From assembly GCA_018818835.1 (NCBI GenBank), contig JAHIRD010000159.1:60649-124648 (forward strand): DNA of 64,000 bases, read 5' to 3'. Position numbers and translations under genes: made by a program. The DNA is from Pseudomonadota bacterium (GTDB lineage: Bacteria > Desulfobacterota > Desulfobacteria > Desulfobacterales > Desulfolunaceae). Positions 43,425-50,599 of the stretch are shown in pieces (the stretch's first letter is position 1; every line of letters starts with the position of its first letter). Under the pieces are notes generated by a model. The model did not search any database and was not told the origin of the DNA. It worked only from the letters and a program-made list of their open reading frames with translations.

Positions 43425-43446
43425 GGGGCACGGCGCGCTGTGCCTT
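43425..43446. repeat. GGGGCACG palindrome, degenerate copy
   Basis: Third copy of the GC-rich palindrome seen behind pfaA and pfaC: GGGGCACGGCGCGC followed by TGTGCC, with the right arm imperfect. It lies 20 bases after the gene remnant at 43123, preceded by a T-run. Supports a dispersed repeat family that tends to lie at gene ends. Confidence 0.65.
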
Positions 43447-43678
43447 CTACATCGACCTGGGTCACAATCACTAACCATGACCCAACGAGCATGGTCGTCA
43501 CGCACATTAAACATGTATTATTTATCATTGCACTTTTACCTGATCATTGAATTTTTCATCATGCCATCGTCATACTCGGAAAGTGACAATTCCCGCGATC
43601 CGTTATCGCTGTCCCTTATCAGGGCAGTCATATTGGGAATTACCATGCTGATTTTATAGACAAACAAATAAGAGCCGA

Positions 43679-44257
43679 TTATTTTTTTTTATACCAGTCC
43701 TCATGGCCGTATAATCTATCCGAACATTTGGGACACAGCCCATGGCTGAACTGGGCCAGGGAATGGCTCTGGAAATAGGCTTCCATCCTAGTCCATTTGC
43801 CTTTGTCATCACGAATATCCTTGCAACTGGCGCATATGGGGATCAGCCCCCTCAGGATTTTCATCTCGACATGCATTTTTACCCGTGCCAGAAGCTCCGG
43901 GGGCTTGAACGGCTTGGTGATATAATCCGATCCGCCAACCTCGAATCCCATGACAATATCCTCAGTCTCTGTTTTTGCCGTCAAAAAAAGCACGGGGATA
44001 TGTTTCAGAGACAGGTGGGATTTAATGGTACGGCACACGTCGTATCCGTTCATCCCCGGCATCATGACATCGAGTAAAACCAGATCAAAGGGTTTTGACA
44101 TAAGCCAGGTCAGGGCTTTTTCCCCATCCATCGCAAATTCGGCCTCATAGCCGTTTTCTTTAAGTAGGCTGCCTAAAAGTTTGATATTCTCGGCCTCGTC
44201 ATCAACGATCAAAATCGAAAATAAGGGCATCTGATTTTCAGTAGGCACAGTGTTCAC
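43679..44257 (-). CDS. Response regulator with C-terminal cysteine motif
   Basis: A 192-residue protein. A receiver domain fills residues about 12-130: acidic pocket LIVDDEAEN, phospho-acceptor Asp in LVLLDVMMPGMNGYDV, and FLTAKTETED with the conserved Lys towards KPFKPPEL. The C-terminal 55 residues carry LIPICASCKDIRDD and GLCPKCSDRLYG, two CxxC pairs found behind PAS and receiver domains in other signalling proteins, possibly a zinc site. There is no DNA-binding or enzymatic output domain. The start lies 20 bases inside the histidine-kinase gene, so the two are translationally coupled. It probably supplies the receiver function missing from that kinase. Confidence 0.85.
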   Translation of the reverse strand: MNTVPTENQMPLFSILIVDDEAENIKLLGSLLKENGYEAEFAMDGEKALTWLMSKPFDLVLLDVMMPGMNGYDVCRTIKSHLSLKHIPVLFLTAKTETEDIVMGFEVGGSDYITKPFKPPELLARVKMHVEMKILRGLIPICASCKDIRDDKGKWTRMEAYFQSHSLAQFSHGLCPKCSDRLYGHEDWYKKK

Positions 44258-46199
44258 CTCCCATGGCTTTCAATTTTAGAATGATTTTGGGGAAATCCTC
44301 AATCGCCAACTGCATATTTTTGACATCAAAATTGTCAACATGGGTGGCAAGATCGTCTCCGTAATCAGACAGGATATTCAGGTTGTACTCTATTCCAAGG
44401 GCTTTTATCTCCTCACCGAACAGCTTGACCTCGTCCATGGGCTGGCGGACTTTGAATGTTTCCCACCGTTCCAGGAAGCAGGATTCCAGATGCTCTATCA
44501 TTCCGGGGAGGCTTGCCTTGACATGGGATGGCAAATCCCTGTGGGATTCAATGTCATCCACCACCAGAACCTTCCTTTTTCCAAACCGGATACCCTGGTG
44601 ATGGATCTCCGTATGACGAATGAAAGGTTCGTCTAAGGAAATTTTCACATCACGGATCAAGATGTGGAACGTGCTGCCCCTGTCCACAAGACTGTCAACC
44701 CAAATCCGCCCGTTCATCATTTCCACCAGGCGCCTGGAGATGGTGAGTCCCAGTCCGGTCCCCCCGTAGATGGCGTTGTCCTGCTGCTCCTGCTGTTCGA
44801 ATGAATCAAATATCCGTTCGATTTCATGTTCCGGAATGCCCATACCCGTGTCTTCTACGGAAATATGGAGGTCAAACACAGGGTTGAGGTTATGTTCAAT
44901 GACCTTTGCCGATAGTTTGATATGGCCTTTCCGGGTGAATTTGACAGCATTACCGACAATGTTGAACAACACCTGTCGCAGACGGATTTCATCAAGCAGA
45001 AGCGAACCCGGCAGGGCCTCATCAATGTCACTATAAAATTGTATTTCCTTTTGGGAGGCCTGAAGGGAAAAAACCTGTGCCACGTCATTCAACATGGTGT
45101 GCAAAGCACAGGAAGAGTACTGGATTTTAATCTTGTCCGCCTCGATTTTCGACAAATCCAGAATGTCGTTGAGCAGGGTTAGAAGACAATTCCCAGCCGT
45201 TTGTATACTGGCCAGATAACTTTTCTGTTTTTTGTCCGACACAAGCGTCGACAATAATTCACTAAATCCAATGACCGCATTCAACGGGGTGCGGATTTCA
45301 TGACTCATGTTGGCAAGAAAAATACCCTTGGTCCTGTTGGCCGCTTCCGCTTTTTCCTTGGCCAGGGAAATTTCATGGAGACGCTGTTCCAGCTCTTCAT
45401 GCATATTGGCCAGGGCTTCCGTGGTTTTATTGACGGCATGGGCAATCCAGCTCAGTTCATCATTGCCTGGAATATCCAGTTTTTCTGTAAAATCACCTTT
45501 TCCGATAATTGTCATGAAGTGGTGAAGCTTGGCAAGGTGTCCTTTTAAGCGGGATAAAAAAGTAACCAGAAGCGTTGAAATAATCACAGCAATCACAAAA
45601 CCAGCCAGGGTAACCTGAAAGATAATGTGGTTAAACCGTTTGGATGTTTCCTTTTTGACAATGGAGCTGAGCGAGGAGAGTCTGATTTCAAATTCCGCTT
45701 CCAGGAAGAGAAGGGCCGTGTAGATATTATTTCTGATGACCAGCAGCCCATGGTCGTGTGATTCGGCGTACTGGTAGATCAGGCCGTCCCGGGTTTGATT
45801 CGGTTTGGCCTGAAGACCGGTTAAATCGCTTTCAATCAGGGCCGTCCGTTGTTCCGTGAACCCCCAGAACATATTCATGGATTGAAGAATGTTCTCTTTT
45901 TCCCGGGTGTCAATAAAATCATGAATTTCCGGGGACGTATTCAGCTGTGCCAGGTCCTCTCGAAATTGTTCATGGACCCGCTGCCATTTATGAAATGTAT
46001 TGTCCAGCTCCTGGGTGATTAGAAGTTGTGACGTCGTGAGCTGCAGCTTTTTCAAGGTGTTGACCGTTTTATTGCAGATGGCGTCCGCCCGGTTTAAACG
46101 ATGGATACCAATGATCAGGTAAACCGTCAGGGCCGATATGGCGACAAACCCCAAAATGACCGCGGCGATGGCGATGATGAAACGTGTTCTTAGTTGCAT
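44238..46199 (-). CDS. Membrane sensor histidine kinase with excised receiver domain
   Basis: A 653-residue sensor kinase. Order: membrane helix (about 7-32), periplasmic helical sensor to about 190, second helix (about 195-217), HAMP (about 218-270), HisKA with His300 in FLANMSHEIRTPLNAVIGF, HATPase with NIVGNAVKFT, DTGMGIP and GGTGLGLTISRRL (to about 530). Then KRKVLVVDDIESHRD, the first strand of a receiver domain (near residue 545), runs straight into a helical tail (SFLERWETFK to DFPKIILKLK) that normally follows a complete receiver. The phospho-Asp and Lys parts are missing, apparently an in-frame deletion. Second gene of a three-gene operon: solute-binding protein upstream by nine bases, response regulator overlapping downstream. 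Confidence 0.88.
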   Translation of the reverse strand: MQLRTRFIIAIAAVILGFVAISALTVYLIIGIHRLNRADAICNKTVNTLKKLQLTTSQLLITQELDNTFHKWQRVHEQFREDLAQLNTSPEIHDFIDTREKENILQSMNMFWGFTEQRTALIESDLTGLQAKPNQTRDGLIYQYAESHDHGLLVIRNNIYTALLFLEAEFEIRLSSLSSIVKKETSKRFNHIIFQVTLAGFVIAVIISTLLVTFLSRLKGHLAKLHHFMTIIGKGDFTEKLDIPGNDELSWIAHAVNKTTEALANMHEELEQRLHEISLAKEKAEAANRTKGIFLANMSHEIRTPLNAVIGFSELLSTLVSDKKQKSYLASIQTAGNCLLTLLNDILDLSKIEADKIKIQYSSCALHTMLNDVAQVFSLQASQKEIQFYSDIDEALPGSLLLDEIRLRQVLFNIVGNAVKFTRKGHIKLSAKVIEHNLNPVFDLHISVEDTGMGIPEHEIERIFDSFEQQEQQDNAIYGGTGLGLTISRRLVEMMNGRIWVDSLVDRGSTFHILIRDVKISLDEPFIRHTEIHHQGIRFGKRKVLVVDDIESHRDLPSHVKASLPGMIEHLESCFLERWETFKVRQPMDEVKLFGEEIKALGIEYNLNILSDYGDDLATHVDNFDVKNMQLAIEDFPKIILKLKAMGGEHCAY

Positions 46200-46208
46200 G
46201 GGAAACCT

Positions 46209-47495
46209 TTACTGGTGTGAACTGTCCGTCCAGTACGTGTCGGCAATTCTGTCAATGTCTTTAAGCATTTGCTCTAACGAGCCGGGATTCAGCATAAATT
46301 CGCCGAACTTTAAAACAGCCTGTTTACAAATGGGTTCCGGGGTGGCTTCCCAGTAACGGTTCATCAGCCGGATGTTTCCATTTTGAATCGTGGCAAGAAT
46401 GTTCTTTTTAATTGGAGGCAAATAGGAGATGTCAGTATTCAGGTTACCCGGGTAAGCTTTTTGCGAAGTGGCGAAATATCCACTTCCTTCGCGGCTCATC
46501 CACCAGTCCACTACTTTTTTCGCAGCCACGGCGTTCTTCGCATGTTTCGCAGTAAAAAGTGGCCCCATCTCGAAGATAATATTCTTTCCTGCACCGGGAT
46601 TGTGAGGTGGCATGATAAATGCTCCGATGCTCTGTTCTTTAACACCCTGGGCAATAAGGACAGGCGAATAATACCAGGTTCCGCAAAGCACCATTCCAAA
46701 TTTTTCATTGTTCCATAAATATCCTGAATTGGTAAGCATATTAAGTGAAGGATCGGTAAAGTACCCCTTTTCGATCATGTCCTTCCAGACGCGGCACGCC
46801 TTGACAACCCTCGGGTCCGTGTACTTTACCTTGCCCCGGCACAGATCGTCATAAAGGTCAGGATCTTCCCCGATCATCATCTCCTCAAACCATATAAAGG
46901 AGGGCCAGTCATTTTGAAGAGATGTCAGGATCGGAGGCACACCAGCTGCTTTTAATTTTTTACAGATGGCGATGAACTCGGGCCAGGTGGACGGCACGTC
47001 AAGCCCCAGGCGCATGAAGATCGTTTTGTTATACCAGACAGGCCAGTATTCAACCACATAAGGGAAACCATACACCTTGTCCCCGATGGTGAAGGCCTTT
47101 CTCATGTCCTCGGAATAATCATTTTTATATTTGTCCCACAGATCGGTCAGATCACCCACAACATCATCGTCCACAAGTTCTTTCGCCCGGATTGTGGACC
47201 ACCAGGTAAACAATTCCGGCGCAAGATCCGTGGCAAGGCTGGCTTTCATCTGGTGCAGGTATAAATCCGGCGAAATCGAAGGAACCGGTGTGATTCCTAT
47301 GCCGATGTTCCTCTTCGCCATGTCACCCTGTTTGATGAAATTTTCCTGGAAAATAGGCAGGTTCCCTTTATCGTGGGCCAGTTTGACGTTTATAGGAATG
47401 GGGTTGATCGTCGGATTGAATAAAAACATCCGGGCTATGACGATACATATGGTAGCTAATATTAAAACGCGTACGATTCTCCAGGTATACTTCAA
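46209..47495 (-). CDS. Extracellular solute-binding protein, family 1 (sensor-associated)
   Basis: A 428-residue periplasmic binding protein of the sugar-type SBP family 1. It shows an N-terminal membrane/signal segment (VRVLILATICIVIARMFLF), APELFTWWSTIRAKELVDD, a KVYGFPYVVEYWPVWYNKTIF hinge region, TWPEFIAICKKLKAAGVPP and GMVLCGTWYY. No ABC permease or ATPase genes accompany it. Instead the histidine kinase and response regulator follow directly, so it probably presents a ligand to the kinase, as in sugar-sensing three-component systems. Start choice: a TTG at 47495 is preceded by AAGGAGA, whereas the ATG 39 bases upstream has no such site. The signal segment lacks a clear cleavage site, so it may stay membrane-anchored. 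Ligand unknown. Confidence 0.83.
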   Translation of the reverse strand: MKYTWRIVRVLILATICIVIARMFLFNPTINPIPINVKLAHDKGNLPIFQENFIKQGDMAKRNIGIGITPVPSISPDLYLHQMKASLATDLAPELFTWWSTIRAKELVDDDVVGDLTDLWDKYKNDYSEDMRKAFTIGDKVYGFPYVVEYWPVWYNKTIFMRLGLDVPSTWPEFIAICKKLKAAGVPPILTSLQNDWPSFIWFEEMMIGEDPDLYDDLCRGKVKYTDPRVVKACRVWKDMIEKGYFTDPSLNMLTNSGYLWNNEKFGMVLCGTWYYSPVLIAQGVKEQSIGAFIMPPHNPGAGKNIIFEMGPLFTAKHAKNAVAAKKVVDWWMSREGSGYFATSQKAYPGNLNTDISYLPPIKKNILATIQNGNIRLMNRYWEATPEPICKQAVLKFGEFMLNPGSLEQMLKDIDRIADTYWTDSSHQ

Positions 47496-47708
47496 TATGT
47501 CTCCTTTTTTCGTCGTGCCAGGGAGGCAGATCAAAGCAGCCCCATCAAAAAATCTTCGTCTTGTCCCTGTGTGTCAATTCCACGGTTCCACCCGTCGGTT
47601 CTGAATAGTTCGGCATGATGTATCCCTCGATGAGGCTTTGATAATGTATAACAGAAACAATTCAAAATGCAACTGTACAAATCACAATGTTGCGCGGCAA
47701 CGATATCC

Positions 47709-47912
47709 CTACTCTTCCGGTTCTGTTTCATGAACATTTCCTTCAGAACCGCAGTCCCCTGGAATCAATTCATAGGTGATATCAGGAGATAAACCTTTTT
47801 CTTTCTTGTGTGAAACGTAAATAATGGTTGTCCGGCTTTGTTCTGCGATTTTGTTAATCAAGGCGGCAACCATGGAGGCATGATGATCATCCAGGCCATG
47901 GGTGACGTTTGA
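47709..47912 (-). pseudogene. C-terminal remnant of an ABC-type ATPase (ModF/photorepair-like)
   Basis: A 67-codon frame with no start, entered after a stop. It reads GLDDHHASMVAALINKIAEQ and TTIIYVSHKKE: the D-loop and H-loop (switch His) end of an ABC ATPase, of the kind found in ModF-like double-ATPase proteins. Walker A, Q-loop, signature and Walker B are all gone. The sequence is still free of stops, so loss seems recent. Confidence 0.65.
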
Positions 47913-47935
47913 TTACAATAATGGATGGGCACGAA

Positions 47936-48541
47936 TTACAAAAGAACCAAACCGGCCAGCCAGGACATGGACGTTGAATCTGGGGGCTTTTTCCATTGGG
48001 CGGATGCCATCAGTCTGGCCACGTTGATGCCGAAGCCGGACATGGATGGCCGGGCTGTATCGGGATTACGGCAGGGGCCGTTTTCGGAAAGAACGCGGCA
48101 GGAGCCAAAATCATAGCAAAAAAGATGCTTGCATGAACCGCCCGCAAAGGATTTGGCATGGGTGTAACCCCGTATTACGGCGTCATGTTCCACGCCGGAA
48201 ACGATTTCATGGAGCAGATGGCCAAGGTCCCGGTGGTCCTGGGTCAACGGGCCCACGGGCGGAAAATCCATGCGGATCACCACACACCATGGGCTTTTGT
48301 TTTGCCATAGCCTGAATGCCGACGGCCCCGGAACATGGGGCGGACAACTGGGAGACAAGCCGTAATTGGGGCAGACCGGCTTGCCGTTGCAGAGTTCAGC
48401 CAGATAATCCTCGACCATGATCTGAGACGAAGGGATGATAACAGCCTCTGTGGCCCCCAGGTTGATGGCCGTGCGGATGAAGTGATCCGCATCTTCATTG
48501 GGTAATGGGGCCGGATATGCCGGGGAGGCATCAGAGTTCAT
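47936..48541 (-). CDS. DUF2284 putative metal-binding protein
   Basis: A 201-residue cytoplasmic protein with the cysteine layout of DUF2284: GKPVCPNYGLSPSCPPHVPG near residue 60, and CKHLFCYDFGSCRVLSENGPC near 150, then RPSMSGFGINVARL. The family is common in anaerobes and thought to bind a metal centre; its function is not known. The frame is open further upstream, but ATG 48541 lies four bases after the thioesterase stop and starts the conserved region (DADHFIRTAINLGA), so it is preferred. Operon with the thioesterase gene upstream. Confidence 0.82.
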   Translation of the reverse strand: MNSDASPAYPAPLPNEDADHFIRTAINLGATEAVIIPSSQIMVEDYLAELCNGKPVCPNYGLSPSCPPHVPGPSAFRLWQNKSPWCVVIRMDFPPVGPLTQDHRDLGHLLHEIVSGVEHDAVIRGYTHAKSFAGGSCKHLFCYDFGSCRVLSENGPCRNPDTARPSMSGFGINVARLMASAQWKKPPDSTSMSWLAGLVLL

Positions 48542-48545
48542 AGGA

Positions 48546-49004
48546 CTAGTCCTTCTTGTTGAGGATGTGCTGACGTTTTTCCATGGGGTACTGGGTGAAG
48601 GTGCCGAGACCGGACGCCACCAGATCACCACTTTTTTGTTCACGGATATCACACTCGGAGACAATGAGGCGGTTGCCTGTGTGTTTGACTTTGCCGTGGG
48701 CCACCAAAATATCGCCCGGTTTTACCTGTTTCAGATAGTTCATCTTGAATTCCACCGTGGCGCAGAAATTCCCCTGGGATATGGCGTAGGACAAAGCCGC
48801 TACACCCAGAGCCGCATCCATCATTCCGGCGGCTACGCCGCCATGGGCCGAATCCAGGGCGGTGAGATGGTTGGGGCCTATGGTCAGCGTATAGGTGGCA
48901 TCGCCTGCATCATTGACCTTCAAGGTCATGCCGAGATGTTTGTCAAAGGCAACGGATTGGCTGTAATTGGCTTCAAATATCGCCATCAATTCTTTCATGC
49001 TCAT
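48546..49004 (-). CDS. PaaI-type hotdog thioesterase
   Basis: A 152-residue acyl-CoA thioesterase of the PaaI/hotdog family, hydrolysing acyl- or aryl-CoA thioesters in the cytoplasm. It has the family's central helix start AHGGVAAGMMDAALGVAA (His-Gly-Gly with the catalytic acidic residue after it) and strands with VEFKMNYLKQVKPGDILVA. The ATG follows GGAGG by 11 bases. Co-transcribed with the DUF2284 gene. It is 13 kb away from the lipid locus on the opposite strand, so a link with the PUFA-type synthase is unproven. Confidence 0.85.
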   Translation of the reverse strand: MSMKELMAIFEANYSQSVAFDKHLGMTLKVNDAGDATYTLTIGPNHLTALDSAHGGVAAGMMDAALGVAALSYAISQGNFCATVEFKMNYLKQVKPGDILVAHGKVKHTGNRLIVSECDIREQKSGDLVASGLGTFTQYPMEKRQHILNKKD

Positions 49005-49303
49005 GGTTGCACATACCTCCGGGATTCGGGAGAAATACAGTTAAGCTTGGTTTTGGGAGTTATTATTTCAATTGACATTACTTATCATGGATATCACCAG
49101 AATTTGAACCTTTTATTCAAACTATTATTTTACCATTCAGCCATACCCGAATCGTTCGGGCACGATGCTCGTGGCCATGATGGCATTTCCATGTTATGGA
49201 TGTCCAAAAAACGCGTATATCCTTGCCATTTAAATTGTTAACGTATAAAAAAAGACAATGATCATCTCTGGATGAAAACTAAAATAATCGGAGAAGCAAA
49301 AAC

Positions 49304-50521
49304 GTGGGACTATTTTCATTTTTTACAAAATCAGTACAAAAAACGGAAGCCCTGGGAGATACGTATTTTTCGGCAAATAAATTCGGCTCTGCAAAACTTG
49401 AGTATGAATCTGCTTTGGATATCATAGAAAAAAGACATCCCGATGATCAGGCCATGAAAGCAAGGGTTCTTGAGAAGCTCAAAAACAGCAAGGAATCCCT
49501 TGCCCGGCAGCACCTTGAATCCGGGGACCAACTGTTTGAAGCAAACGCCCTGGAAGATGCTAAAAAGCTTTTTTCCATCGCCCTTTCCCTGACTGAAGAT
49601 CCTGAACTACAGCAAACGCTCAGGCAAAAGATAGCTTCAAAAATCGCTGAGATTCCTGAGGATGAGCCGGATGAATTTCTCGTTCCAGAGCCCGATGACG
49701 AGCCGGAGCCCGAACCCTATGACACCGAAAATGCATTTGAAGTTCTGTGTATGACATTGCCCGAAGAGATGGGGCAGGCATACAGGTCATATGGTGAGAC
49801 GTTTAAACAAGGATTCCTTGCCTTAAGCCAGGGGGATTTCACGTTGGCCGCTGAAAAACTCCGGCAGGCCATGGACGAAAATCCATCCGGTGGCTCGTAT
49901 ATCTCCGTGGAACTCGCAACGGCACTGATTAACCTGGGACAATCCCAGGGAGCCATTGAGCAATTAACCTTATATCTTCAAAACAATCCATCCTCATTTC
50001 ACGGAATTTCCATGTTATGTGATATTTTTTGCGAACTTAAACGGTTTGACGAGGCCCTCACTGTGCTTGAGCAGTCACCTGAAAACATCAATGAATCCCC
50101 GGAGGGAATCCGACTTAAAGGTCGGATTTATTATCTTGAAGGGGATTATCAAAAGGCCGAAGAGATCTTCAGAGGTGTACTTGATGACTTTGGATGGGAT
50201 CTTGACCTTGCCCGGGAACTGGCCATGACTCTGGGTGCTTCTGATAAAACAAAGGAGGCCATGACTCTTTATGCCGACCTTTTGAATCAATGCACCGGGT
50301 GTGGGCAAAGGCCCAGCCCCCTTGATAAAAAAGCCTTTGCGGATCTTTCTTTTAAACTGAATGATTTCTCGGATAGCATCCTGAATCTTTATCTGGACCT
50401 TGCAAACGATCATGCGGAAATCCGTTCGGAATGTTTTTTCAAAGCCAGTGCCATATACAAAAACACTGGCAACGAAAAAGAAGCGGCCCGATTTTTAAAA
50501 CTGGCTGAAACCCTGATATAA
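49304..50521 (+). CDS. TPR-repeat protein
   Basis: A 405-residue soluble protein without a signal peptide. It contains several tetratricopeptide-like helix pairs, clearest at about residues 165-300: GFLALSQGDFTLAAEKLRQA, AIEQLTLYLQNNPSSFHG and RIYYLEGDYQKAEEIFRG. An acidic, Pro/Glu-rich spacer (PDEFLVPEPDDEPEPEP) separates an N-terminal helical block from them. TPR arrays are scaffolds for protein contacts; the partner is unknown. GTG start with GGAG about 12 bases upstream. A CxxC (QCTGCGQ) lies near residue 330. Single gene, no operon partner. Confidence 0.75.
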   Translation: MGLFSFFTKSVQKTEALGDTYFSANKFGSAKLEYESALDIIEKRHPDDQAMKARVLEKLKNSKESLARQHLESGDQLFEANALEDAKKLFSIALSLTEDPELQQTLRQKIASKIAEIPEDEPDEFLVPEPDDEPEPEPYDTENAFEVLCMTLPEEMGQAYRSYGETFKQGFLALSQGDFTLAAEKLRQAMDENPSGGSYISVELATALINLGQSQGAIEQLTLYLQNNPSSFHGISMLCDIFCELKRFDEALTVLEQSPENINESPEGIRLKGRIYYLEGDYQKAEEIFRGVLDDFGWDLDLARELAMTLGASDKTKEAMTLYADLLNQCTGCGQRPSPLDKKAFADLSFKLNDFSDSILNLYLDLANDHAEIRSECFFKASAIYKNTGNEKEAARFLKLAETLI

Positions 50522-50599
50522 TGGATTTGATGCTGTTAATAGCACCCATGGGTCTCATAAGTCCCATGGGTCCCAAAAGCCCTATATCATCTTCATAAC

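Noticed and set aside
48546..49004. Thioesterase as the releasing enzyme of the PUFA-type synthase
   Set aside because: It is PaaI-like, 13 kb away, on the opposite strand and in an operon with a DUF2284 gene; nothing in the context links it to the lipid locus.
48498..49241. 247-codon + strand frame opposite the thioesterase gene
   Set aside because: Antisense shadow of a clear hotdog thioesterase with a good ribosome-binding site on the - strand.
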